This document shows, piece by piece, positions 1 to 5,819 of a stretch of 5,819 bases of DNA (positions within the stretch are counted from its first letter, which is position 1; every line of letters starts with the position of its first letter). Origin of the DNA: DASVDK01 sp036562265 [NCBI: Thermodesulfobacteriota bacterium] (GTDB lineage Bacteria > DASVDK01); assembly GCA_036562265.1 (NCBI GenBank), contig DATCKS010000610.1, positions 1 to 5,819 of the forward strand, given 5' to 3'. The notes under the pieces are model-generated. The model had not been told where the DNA came from, made no database searches, and saw only the letters and a list, made by a program, of their open reading frames with translations. The translations under genes were made by a program, and so were the position numbers.

Positions 1-314
1 AGATCGACCCGGCCCTGGTCGCGCTGAGCCGCCGCAACGCCGAGCGCGCGGGGGTGGCCGACCGCGTCCGCTTCGTCGAGCAGGACCTCTTCGACACCGA
101 CCTCCGCGAGGCGACGGTCGTGACGCTCTACCTCTCCCCCACGCTGAACGCCCGCCTCAAGCCGACCCTCCTGCGCGACCTGCCGGCCGGCGCCCGGATC
201 GTGTCGCACGACTTCGACATGGGGGACTGGACGCCGCACGCGGTCCGCACGGTTCGCGGGCCGTACCGCGACCATCGCGTCTACCTCTGGATCGTCCCGC
301 CGAAGTCGCGGTAG
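1..314 (+). CDS. Class I SAM-dependent methyltransferase, C-terminal part (5' truncated by window edge)
   Basis: The open frame enters from the left edge (first full codon at base 3) and stops with TAG at 312-314, leaving about 103 residues. The visible part starts at I-D-P-A-L-V, which fits the acidic segment after motif I where the ribose of S-adenosylmethionine binds. Next comes an alanine-rich helix, then RVRFVEQDLFDTDL (motif II region), then the strand VVTLYLSPTLN, then LRDLPAGARIVSHDFDMGDW. This order is typical of a family of small bacterial Rossmann-fold methyltransferases in which the run from DLF through LYL to the SHDF strand is highly conserved. The substrate cannot be told from this piece, and the SAM-binding glycine loop lies outside the window. 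The GTG at 54 is internal and not a credible start because conserved sequence continues upstream of it. The 3' end overlaps the convergent EEP gene by 34 bp. The family call is fairly secure; the substrate is unknown. Confidence 0.78.
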   Translation, partial: IDPALVALSRRNAERAGVADRVRFVEQDLFDTDLREATVVTLYLSPTLNARLKPTLLRDLPAGARIVSHDFDMGDWTPHAVRTVRGPYRDHRVYLWIVPPKSR

Positions 315-1006
315 CGAATGCGCGCGACCAGCGGGAGGTGGTCCGAGGCCACGCGCGCAAGCGGCGTGGCGTGGACCCGCGCCTCGACGATCGCCCGGCG
401 AGGGCTCGCCCAGATGCGGTCGAGCGCGAGGAGCGGGAGGACCGACGGGAAGGTGCGGCCGCGCGCCGAGGGGCCGAGGCGCGCTTCGAGGAGCCTCAGC
501 GACCGGCTGAAGGGGTGCCACTCGTTCACGTCGCCGAGGAGCACGACCGGGTCGTCCGACTCGCCGATGCTCGCGAGGAGCCGCGACACCTGGTCGCGGC
601 GCTCGGGAATGCCGAGGCCGAGGTGCGTGACCACGACGCGCACCAGGTCGCCCTCGACGTCGAGGTCGGCGTCGATCGCCCCGCGCGGCTCGCGGCGCCC
701 GACGGTGAGATCGAGGTGGCGCAGGGCGCGGACGGGGTACCGGCTGAGGAGCCCGTTGCCGTAGTCGCCGTCGGGGTCGACGATGGTCGGCCCGGCGAAG
801 CAGGCGAGCCCGCTGCCGCCGGCCAGCATCTCCAGCTCGAGCGTGGGCCGGCCCCGGCGGACGCGCCGGTCCACCTCCTGGAGTCCGACGACGTCGGCGC
901 CGATCTCGCGAATGACCTCGGCGATCCGATCCGGCCGGAAGCGGCCGTCGACGCCGACGCAGCCGTGCACGTTGTAGGTGGCGACGACGAGCTCGCCGTC
1001 AGCCAC
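281..1006 (-). CDS. Endonuclease/exonuclease/phosphatase (EEP) family hydrolase, YbhP-like
   Basis: This 241-residue protein has the complete EEP catalytic set: the Asn of TYNVHG (N12), the metal-binding Glu of LQEV (E44), YGNGLLSR (82-89), REPRGA (106-110), THLG (H128), GDVN (D159, N161), and the C-terminal SDH (D222, H223). The fold covers Mg-dependent phosphodiesterases and phosphatases acting on nucleic acids, inositol phosphates or sphingomyelin, so the substrate is open. There is no signal peptide or membrane segment, so the protein is probably cytoplasmic. The start is GTG at 1004-1006. No good Shine-Dalgarno lies upstream, but the preceding PLD-VTT gene ends at 999, overlapping the start by 8 bp, which points to translational coupling. 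In E. coli an EEP gene (ybhP) sits beside the PLD-family gene clsB (ybhO), so a lipid-related role as a phosphodiesterase or phosphatase is a reasonable inference. DNA repair nuclease activity is less likely from context. Length is close to YbhP. Confidence 0.88.
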   Translation of the reverse strand: MADGELVVATYNVHGCVGVDGRFRPDRIAEVIREIGADVVGLQEVDRRVRRGRPTLELEMLAGGSGLACFAGPTIVDPDGDYGNGLLSRYPVRALRHLDLTVGRREPRGAIDADLDVEGDLVRVVVTHLGLGIPERRDQVSRLLASIGESDDPVVLLGDVNEWHPFSRSLRLLEARLGPSARGRTFPSVLPLLALDRIWASPRRAIVEARVHATPLARVASDHLPLVARIRYRDFGGTIQR

Positions 1007-3176
1007 GGGCCGCGGATGCCGTGCGCGCCCGCTCGGCGCGCCGACTGCGGAGGCGCCGCCAGAGGAGGCCCGCGGCGACCACGAGCAGGACGACGCCGAA
1101 CGAGACGAAGCTCGCCGTCCCCGGCTCCCGGAACGCGGCGCCGAGGCGGTCGCCGAGGATCGTGAGGACGAAGGTTCCGGGCGCCATGCCGATGAGGGTA
1201 CCGAAGAAGAAGTCGCGGAAGCGGACGCGGAGCGCGCCGGCCAGGAGATCGACGATCGGCGAGGGGGCGACGGGCAGGAGCCTCACCGCGGCGACAGCCG
1301 TGACGCCGTGCTTCGCGAGCTTGCGGCTCGCCATGGTCACCCACCGGCCGGCGAACCGCCGCAGCGGCGCCTCTCCCACCACGCGTCCGGTGCCGTAGAA
1401 GACCGACGCGCTGGTCACGGCGGCCACGAGGGCGTAGACGAAGCCGTTCACGGGGCCGAAGACCAGTCCGGTCGCCGGGATGAGCACCAGCACCGGCACG
1501 AGCACCGCGCTGGCCGCGACGAAGACGCCGATCACCGCGAGGAGCGCGAGCGGCGTTCCCGCAAGCCCCCTTGCGGCCTCGATCCAGCCGGACAGGTCGA
1601 TCCGCTCCCCGCCCGGCAGTGTCCTCGCGGCAAGCACGAGCAGCACGCCGACCACGGCGGCCCCGGCCAGGAGCGACGGCCAGCGGCTCCAGGGCCGGCT
1701 GCCGCCGGTCCCCACGAGCCGCTCGGTGACGAGGTCGGTCCCGACGGGACGCTCGAGGTCGAGCAGTTCGCTGTCCGGCGCGATCTGATCGGTCAGCACG
1801 TCGTGCTCGATCGGCACCGGCTCGAGCGTCCGCGGCCCGCCGCGGAGCGACTCGACGGCGAGCACCAGCGACCCCTTCGACGCGATCGCCTCGGCAACCT
1901 CCTCGCGCGAGACGCCGAGGTGCTCGGCGAGGAGGCGGTCGCGCAGGCTCGCGATGGCCGCGGCCACGCGCGGGTCGCCCCGGGCCTCGAGCGCGACGTC
2001 GCACTCGGTGTCGAGCCGCATCGATCGGTTGCTCGCGTTGGCCGACCCGACGCGCGCGATCTCGTCGTCGGCGACGAGGACCTTCGAGTGCACGTTGAGG
2101 CACGCCCCCTCGGCGAGGCCGTCCACGGCCGGGTAGTAGACGCGCAGGCGCCCGTGACGGTCGGCCTGCCTGAGCCGCTCGAGGACGCGCGCCCGGGCGA
2201 CGCCCATGGTCGCCTCCTCGAGCCACCCCGCGCAGCGCTGCGGGACGACGACGACCACCTCGGGCCCCTCGCGCTCCTCGAGCCGCTCGGCGAGCGCCGC
2301 CGCGACGCGGCCCGACGAGAGGTACTGGTTCTCGATGTAGATCCAGCGCCGGGCCGCGCGGATCGCCTCGAGGTGCAGCGCCTCCACCTCGAGGACGGCC
2401 GGCCGGCCCTCCCACTCCGGATCGGTCCTGGCGATCCCGACCACGACGTCCGCGAGGTCGTGCGCGAGGCCGGGCGGCCAGGGATCGCTCTCGACGACCG
2501 GAGGCTCGAGCGCCGTGCCGGTCGCCCGCCGCCACCGCTCCCGCGCCAGCTCGCCCAGGGCGGCGGCCGCCTCCCCCTCGACGATCACCTGGACGTCGTG
2601 GAACGGCCCGTAGCGCGAGCCGTTCGGGCGGGTGCGCCGCGGGTCGTCGGGACGGTGCTCGGGCGTGTCCCAGCGGACCGCGGCCAGGTCGAGGCCGCCT
2701 GCGAAGGCGACCCGGTCGTCCACGACGACGACCTTCTGGTGGTGCGAGCCGCCGGGCGGGTGCCGGTCGTCGAGCCGGAAGTGGAGCCGCGGGTGCGTAC
2801 GCCAGTCGAGCCGGTAGACCGGGAACAGCTCGCGCTCGAAGGCGTAGATCATGGCGAAGTCCCAGTTGAGGACGTACACCTCGGGCCCGCCCGGCTGCGA
2901 CGCGACGGCGTTCAGGAACGCGCCCAGCTCGTCCGGCCAGGGCCCATCGGTGGGCGCGTCGGGCGCGAGGCGGATCCGGCTGTCGAAGTCCCAGGAGAGG
3001 ACGAGGACCGAGCGGCGGGCCCGCGCGACCGCCGACTTGAAGGCCGAGAAGTACGCCTGGGCGTCCACGAGGAAGGCGAGCCGGCTGGCGTGCACCCGGC
3101 GCCAGCAGGTCCGTCCCTCGACCAGTCGTGGTTCGGCCCGTTCGGCCGCCCTGCGCTCGGTCCTCGCGCTCGCCAT
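999..3176 (-). CDS. Phospholipase D-family enzyme fused to a C-terminal TVP38/TMEM64 (VTT) membrane domain
   Basis: This 725-residue protein joins two modules. Residues about 25-415 form a two-HKD phospholipase D domain. HKD1 is H146-Q-K148 with D153, followed by AGGLD, RWDTPEH and PFHDV. HKD2 is H363-S-K365 with D370, followed by GSANASNRS. IYIENQYL (279-286) resembles the conserved IENQ motif of eukaryotic-type PLDs, so transphosphatidylation or phospholipid hydrolysis fits at least as well as cardiolipin synthesis. A polar linker (about 425-495) leads to a membrane region: hydrophobic stretches at about 501-518, 542-573, 577-594, 655-676 and 688-706. It contains the VTT-type pattern FGPVNGFVYALVAA and RLLPVAPSPIVDLLAG...GTLIGMAPGTF. 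VTT proteins (Tvp38, TMEM41B, DedA relatives) are linked to lipid scrambling or transport. No signal peptide precedes the PLD domain, so it probably faces the cytoplasm. The ATG is preceded by GGAGGGG at 3183-3189, with GGAGG 8 nt from the start. The stop overlaps the EEP gene. All catalytic residues are intact; the exact lipid reaction is inferred. Confidence 0.92.
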   Translation of the reverse strand: MASARTERRAAERAEPRLVEGRTCWRRVHASRLAFLVDAQAYFSAFKSAVARARRSVLVLSWDFDSRIRLAPDAPTDGPWPDELGAFLNAVASQPGGPEVYVLNWDFAMIYAFERELFPVYRLDWRTHPRLHFRLDDRHPPGGSHHQKVVVVDDRVAFAGGLDLAAVRWDTPEHRPDDPRRTRPNGSRYGPFHDVQVIVEGEAAAALGELARERWRRATGTALEPPVVESDPWPPGLAHDLADVVVGIARTDPEWEGRPAVLEVEALHLEAIRAARRWIYIENQYLSSGRVAAALAERLEEREGPEVVVVVPQRCAGWLEEATMGVARARVLERLRQADRHGRLRVYYPAVDGLAEGACLNVHSKVLVADDEIARVGSANASNRSMRLDTECDVALEARGDPRVAAAIASLRDRLLAEHLGVSREEVAEAIASKGSLVLAVESLRGGPRTLEPVPIEHDVLTDQIAPDSELLDLERPVGTDLVTERLVGTGGSRPWSRWPSLLAGAAVVGVLLVLAARTLPGGERIDLSGWIEAARGLAGTPLALLAVIGVFVAASAVLVPVLVLIPATGLVFGPVNGFVYALVAAVTSASVFYGTGRVVGEAPLRRFAGRWVTMASRKLAKHGVTAVAAVRLLPVAPSPIVDLLAGALRVRFRDFFFGTLIGMAPGTFVLTILGDRLGAAFREPGTASFVSFGVVLLVVAAGLLWRRLRSRRAERARTASAARG

Positions 3177-3182
3177 CCGCTT

Positions 3183-3189
3183 CCCCTCC
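3183..3189 (-). promoter_or_regulatory. Shine-Dalgarno of the PLD-VTT gene
   Basis: Read on the minus strand this is GGAGGGG, with the GGAGG core 8 nt before the ATG at 3174-3176. It is the strongest ribosome-binding site near this start and supports the 725-residue protein. It also shows that the gene is translated independently of pcp upstream, from which it is separated by 113 bp. Confidence 0.7.
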
Positions 3190-3251
3190 GGTCTGCCTCG
3201 CGGGCCGGCTCGGCTGCAAGCGGAAGGCCACCGCCGGCGGACCGGCTACCC

Positions 3252-3287
3252 GGCCGGATCGAGCCGGCCGCGCCGCCGGGGCGGCGC
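3252..3287 (-). terminator. Two abutting GC-rich hairpins just after pcp (possible weak terminator or mRNA processing/attenuation site)
   Basis: In the 113-bp spacer between pcp and PLD-VTT, two inverted repeats sit next to each other. Bases 3270-3287 pair GCGCCGC with GCGGCGC around a 4-nt loop, beginning 2 nt past the pcp stop. Bases 3251-3270 pair CGGCCGG with CCGGCCG around the loop ATCGAG. The two stems share base 3270, so they could compete. There is no T-run on the minus strand after either stem, so this is not a classical Rho-independent terminator. In DNA this GC-rich, short palindromes also arise by chance. No convincing promoter is visible in the rest of the spacer, so read-through from pcp into PLD-VTT remains possible. 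Confidence 0.3.
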
Positions 3288-3289
3288 CC

Positions 3290-3913
3290 CTACCGCCCTG
3301 CTTCGGGGAGGGTGTCCGCGAGCACCTCGACGGCGCGGCGCATGAGGCCGAGGTCCATGCTGGGCGCATCCTTGCCCGCGGCGGCCACCATCGCGGGCAG
3401 GAGCGGCACGTGGACGAAGCCGACGCGGGTCGAGAGCCGGCGGGTCGCCACCGCGTGGAGCGTCGTGTAGAAGACCTGGTTGCAGAGGTACGTGCCGGCG
3501 GTCGTCGACAGGTAGGCGGGAATGCCGGCCGCTGCGAGCGCCGCGTGCATGGCGGCATAGGGGAGCGTGCCGAGGTAGGCGGCGGGCCCGTCCGGCACGC
3601 ACGGCTCGCCGGTCGGCCGGTGGCCGCCGTTGTCCGGGATCGGGTAGTCGAGCAGGTTCACCGCCACCTGCTCGAGGGCAATCCTTGCCCGCCCCTCCGC
3701 GAGCCCGAAGTGCAGCACGGCCGCCGGGCGCACCTCGTCGAGGAGCGCCAGCGCGCGAGCCGGCCCGTCCACCCGATGGACCGGCAGCACCGCCGTCCGG
3801 ATCCGCCAGGCACCGAGCACGCGGTCCTCGAACTCGCGCGCGAGGAGCTCGGTCGGGTTCACGGCGTGAGCGCCGAAGCGCTCGAATCCGGTGAGGAGCA
3901 ACGTCCCTGGCAC
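3290..3913 (-). CDS. pcp: Pyroglutamyl peptidase I (pyrrolidone-carboxylate peptidase, family C15)
   Basis: This is a cytosolic cysteine peptidase that removes N-terminal pyroglutamate from peptides. From GTG at 3911-3913 the protein is 207 residues, the usual family length. The catalytic triad then falls at E81 (IALEQVAVN), C144 (STTAGTYLCN) and H168 (GFVHVP), the numbers used for the Bacillus enzyme. F10 and F13 of GFERFG match its substrate pocket. IPDNGG and TLPYAAM are further family landmarks. A longer frame opens at ATG 4033, but its first 40 residues are unlike Pcp and run through the divergent promoter into the aconitase gene. The GTG has GAGGGAGGG at 3921-3929, 7 nt away, so it is the better start. 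Oddities: the residue after the catalytic Glu is Gln where Lys/Arg is usual, a Glu replaces a Gly in the preceding G-x-x-G stretch, and CNQ replaces the common CNH. It lies upstream of PLD-VTT on the same strand; no functional link is evident. Confidence 0.93.
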   Translation of the reverse strand: MPGTLLLTGFERFGAHAVNPTELLAREFEDRVLGAWRIRTAVLPVHRVDGPARALALLDEVRPAAVLHFGLAEGRARIALEQVAVNLLDYPIPDNGGHRPTGEPCVPDGPAAYLGTLPYAAMHAALAAAGIPAYLSTTAGTYLCNQVFYTTLHAVATRRLSTRVGFVHVPLLPAMVAAAGKDAPSMDLGLMRRAVEVLADTLPEAGR

Positions 3914-3920
3914 GGGCGGA

Positions 3921-3929
3921 CCCTCCCTC
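3921..3929 (-). promoter_or_regulatory. Shine-Dalgarno fixing the pcp GTG start
   Basis: The minus strand reads GAGGGAGGG, ending 7 nt before GTG at 3911-3913. The position is ideal for that codon and useless for the alternative upstream ATG at 4033. Together with the family-standard catalytic numbering, it decides the start of pcp. Confidence 0.75.
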
Positions 3930-3944
3930 GGGGTTCTGTTCCAA

Positions 3945-3972
3945 TAGACGAATCGTGGCGCGGTGTTAGAAT
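3945..3972 (+). promoter_or_regulatory. Candidate sigma-70-type promoter for the aconitase gene
   Basis: TAGAAT at 3967-3972 matches the -10 consensus at 5 of 6 positions and stands out as an AT-rich island in very GC-rich sequence. TAGACG at 3945-3950, 16 bp upstream, matches the -35 consensus at 4 of 6. Transcription would start near 3979 and give a leader of about 30 nt. The divergent pcp gene starts at 3913, so its promoter must share or overlap this 97-bp gap. I could not pick a convincing minus-strand promoter. The element is inferred from consensus only. Confidence 0.45.
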
Positions 3973-3993
3973 AACTGTCGACCGTATACAGTT
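3973..3993. promoter_or_regulatory. Near-perfect 21-bp palindrome, candidate operator between acnA and pcp
   Basis: The half-sites AACTGT (3973-3978) and ACAGTT (3988-3993) are exact inverted repeats around a 9-bp centre. Within the centre, AC (3981-3982) and GT (3984-3985) also pair about the central C at 3983, so 8 of 10 base pairs are symmetric. The site lies directly after the candidate -10 box and covers the predicted transcription start of the aconitase gene. That is the classic place for a repressor operator. It could also act on the divergent pcp gene. No regulator gene is in the window and I do not assign a family. The RNA could also fold into a 6-bp stem in the leader. Confidence 0.5.
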
Positions 3994-3997
3994 TGCC

Positions 3998-4003
3998 AGG
4001 AGG
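3998..4003 (+). promoter_or_regulatory. Perfect Shine-Dalgarno of the aconitase gene
   Basis: AGGAGG, the full anti-16S complement, lies 7 nt before ATG at 4011-4013. It fixes the aconitase start and suggests strong translation, as expected for a TCA-cycle enzyme. Confidence 0.88.
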
Positions 4004-4010
4004 CACCAGG

Positions 4011-5819
4011 ATGGCCAACGCCACCGGGACCAACAGCTTCGGCAGCCGCGCGACGCTCGCCGTCGGCTCCGAGAAGTACGAGATCTACCGCCTCGACGCC
4101 CTGGACAAGGCGAGGGTCGGCCACGTCGACCGCCTGCCGTTCTTGCTCAAGGTGCTCCTCGAGAACCTGCTCCGCTACGAGGACGGCCGCACCGTGCGCC
4201 GCGAGGACGTCGAGGCGCTGGCGTCGTGGGACCCGAAGAAGGCGTCCGACCGCGAGATCGCCTTCCGTCCGGCGCGGATCCTCCTTCAGGACTTCACCGG
4301 CGTGCCGGCGATCGTCGACCTCACCGCGATGCGCGAAGCGCTCAAGGCGATGGGCGGCGACCCGAAGAAGATCAACCCGCTCCAGCGCACCGACCTCATC
4401 ATCGACCACTCGGTGCAGGTCGACACCTTCGGCGCGTCGTTCGCCTTCGCGCGCAACGTCGAGATCGAGATGGAGCGCAACCGGGAGCGTTACCAGTTCC
4501 TGCGCTGGGGCGGCCAGGCGTTCCGGAACTTCACGGTCGTGCCGCCCGGCACCGGCATCTGCCATCAGGTGAACCTCGAGTACCTCGCCTCCGCCGTCTA
4601 CCAGGGCACCGGCCCCGACGGCGCGCGTCAGGCCTACCCCGACACCGTCATCGGCACCGACTCGCACACGACCATGATCAACGGGATCGGCGTCCTCGGC
4701 TGGGGGGTCGGCGGCATCGAGGCCGAGGCCGCCATGCTCGGCCAGCCGATCTCCATGCTGATCCCCGAGGTCGTCGGTTTCAAGCTCCACGGCCGCCTGC
4801 GCGAGGGGGTCACGGCCACCGACCTCGTCCTCACCGTGACGCAGATGCTGCGGCAGAAGGGGGTCGTCGGGAAGTTCGTCGAGTTCTACGGGCCGGGCCT
4901 GTCGAACCTGTCGGCGGCCGACCGCGCGACGATCGGCAACATGGCGCCCGAGTACGGCGCCACGGTCGGCTTCTTCCCGATCGACGCGGTGACGCTCGAC
5001 TACCTCCGCTTCACCGGTCGGCCGGACGGGGTCGTCGCTCTCGTCGAACGCTACTGCAAGGAGCAGGGGCTCTTCCGCACCGACGCGACGCCCGATCCGA
5101 TCTTCTCCGACACGCTCGAACTCGACCTCTCGACGGTCGAGGCGAGCCTCGCCGGCCCGCGGCGGCCGCAGGACCGCGTGAGCCTCCAGAACGTGAAGGC
5201 GAACTTCTCGGAGAACCTGCCCGGCCTGCGCGCCGTGAAGAAGGGCGCCGATCCGGCCGAGCAGCCGAAGACCCCCCAGAAGGTCGCCATCGACGACGGG
5301 CGCGTGCGCTACGACCTCGCCGACGGGTCGGTCGTCATCGCGGCGATCACGAGCTGCACCAACACGTCGAACCCCTCCGTGCTCCTCGGCGCCGGCCTCC
5401 TCGCGAAGAAGGCGGTCGAGCGCGGCCTGCGCACGATGCCGTGGGTGAAGACGAGCCTCGCACCCGGCTCCAAGGTCGTCACCGACTACCTCACGAAGGC
5501 CGGGCTCATGCCCTACCTCCAGGCGCTCGGCTTCCACCTGGTCGGCTACGGCTGCACGACCTGCATCGGCAACTCGGGGCCGCTGCCGGAGAAGATCGCG
5601 GCCGCCCAGAAGGAGGCCAACCTCGTCGTCGCCGCCGTGCTCTCCGGCAACCGGAACTTCGAGGGGCGCATCCACGCGCAGGTGCGCGCCAACTACCTCG
5701 CGTCGCCGCCGCTCGTCGTCGCGTTCGCGCTGGCCGGCACGGTGAACATCGACCTGACGCGCGAGCCGATCGGCATCGACCCGAACGGGCAGCCGGTCTA
5801 CCTCAAGGACATCTGGCCG
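4011..5819 (+). CDS. acnA: Aconitate hydratase A (AcnA/IRP1-type aconitase), N-terminal 603 residues, 3' truncated by window edge
   Basis: This enzyme interconverts citrate and isocitrate via cis-aconitate in the TCA cycle, in the cytosol, using a [4Fe-4S] cluster. The frame is open for 603 codons to the last base with no stop. The three cluster cysteines are C449 ([12 protein letters not shown]), C515 and C518 ([12 protein letters not shown]). Their spacing of 66 and 69 residues is the same as in E. coli AcnA and human IRP1. Other family blocks are [60 protein letters not shown] (D217, S218, H219), and [11 protein letters not shown] with R548 and R553 at IRP1 positions 536 and 541. The family is about 890-920 residues long, so most of the linker and the C-terminal swivel domain lie beyond the window. 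The start is secured by AGGAGG. The gene is divergent from pcp. A 569-codon antisense frame covers most of it but is only a codon-bias artefact. Some AcnA/IRP1 relatives bind mRNA when cluster-free; that is not testable here. Confidence 0.97.
   Translation, partial: MANATGTNSFGSRATLAVGSEKYEIYRLDALDKARVGHVDRLPFLLKVLLENLLRYEDGRTVRREDVEALASWDPKKASDREIAFRPARILLQDFTGVPAIVDLTAMREALKAMGGDPKKINPLQRTDLIIDHSVQVDTFGASFAFARNVEIEMERNRERYQFLRWGGQAFRNFTVVPPGTGICHQVNLEYLASAVYQGTGPDGARQAYPDTVIGTDSHTTMINGIGVLGWGVGGIEAEAAMLGQPISMLIPEVVGFKLHGRLREGVTATDLVLTVTQMLRQKGVVGKFVEFYGPGLSNLSAADRATIGNMAPEYGATVGFFPIDAVTLDYLRFTGRPDGVVALVERYCKEQGLFRTDATPDPIFSDTLELDLSTVEASLAGPRRPQDRVSLQNVKANFSENLPGLRAVKKGADPAEQPKTPQKVAIDDGRVRYDLADGSVVIAAITSCTNTSNPSVLLGAGLLAKKAVERGLRTMPWVKTSLAPGSKVVTDYLTKAGLMPYLQALGFHLVGYGCTTCIGNSGPLPEKIAAAQKEANLVVAAVLSGNRNFEGRIHAQVRANYLASPPLVVAFALAGTVNIDLTREPIGIDPNGQPVYLKDIWP

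Noticed and set aside
338-1165. 275-codon plus-strand frame across the EEP gene
   Set aside because: It is antisense to the EEP catalytic motifs, has biased composition and lacks a plausible ribosome-binding site.
978-3470. 830-codon plus-strand frame antisense to the PLD-VTT gene and the pcp 3' end
   Set aside because: The translation is dominated by Arg, Glu, Asp, Pro and His with no domain. It is the codon-bias shadow of the minus-strand gene.
526-3558. 1010-codon minus-strand frame spanning the PLD-VTT and EEP genes and the spacer
   Set aside because: It is a shifted frame over real genes, with an extremely Arg/Pro/Ala-rich translation. It crosses the pcp 3' end, the spacer and two genes with intact conserved motifs in other frames.
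3985-3990. TATACA as an alternative -10 box for acnA
   Set aside because: It matches only 4 of 6 consensus positions, has no -35 partner at proper spacing, and would place the transcript start inside or next to the Shine-Dalgarno. It is better explained as part of the palindrome.
3966-5675. 569-codon open frame on the minus strand opposite the aconitase gene
   Set aside because: It is exactly antisense to a clear aconitase. Its product is low in complexity (rich in Arg, Asp, Val, Gly, Glu) and has no recognisable domain. Long antisense frames are expected in DNA with this third-position GC bias.
1-5819. Search for CRISPR arrays, insertion sequences, tRNA genes, toxin-antitoxin or defence modules
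   Set aside because: No spaced direct repeats, terminal inverted repeats, transposase motifs, tRNA-like cloverleaf or small paired genes were seen. Essentially all the sequence is accounted for by five housekeeping-type or enzymatic genes and two short spacers.

Overview
The window is a gene-dense piece of a bacterial chromosome with very high G+C content (roughly 70% by eye) and strong G/C bias at third codon positions. That bias produces long spurious reading frames opposite every real gene. The gene set (a methyltransferase, a phospholipase D-family membrane fusion, an endonuclease/phosphatase-fold protein, pyroglutamyl peptidase and an AcnA-type aconitase) is ordinary for a free-living, probably Gram-negative-like, high-GC bacterium. 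It does not fix the phylum. I see no mobile elements, CRISPR arrays, tRNAs or rRNAs.

Layout, left to right. (1) 1-314 (+) is the 3' end of a class I SAM-dependent methyltransferase, cut by the window edge. (2) 281-1006 (-) is an EEP-fold (endonuclease/exonuclease/phosphatase) hydrolase whose 3' end overlaps the methyltransferase 3' end by 34 bp, tail to tail. (3) 999-3176 (-) is a 725-residue fusion of a two-HKD phospholipase D with a C-terminal TVP38/TMEM64 (VTT, DedA-superfamily) membrane domain. Its stop overlaps the GTG start of the EEP gene by 8 bp. (4) 3177-3289 is a 113-bp spacer with two GC-rich hairpins. (5) 3290-3913 (-) is pyroglutamyl peptidase I, read from a GTG start. (6) 3914-4010 is a compact divergent regulatory region with a promoter-like element and a near-perfect 21-bp palindrome. 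(7) 4011-5819 (+) is aconitase A, 603 codons visible, running off the right edge.

The leftward genes pcp, PLD-VTT and EEP lie in one direction and may be one transcription unit. The last two are almost certainly co-translated. The PLD-VTT/EEP pair looks like a membrane phospholipid-modifying module: a phosphatidyl-transfer or hydrolysis domain joined to a lipid-scramblase-type membrane domain, with a hydrolase of the same general fold as YbhP, which neighbours ClsB in E. coli. Aconitase is an independent, divergently transcribed TCA-cycle gene. No entirely new system is evident. The most interesting parts are the lipid module and the palindrome in front of the aconitase gene.
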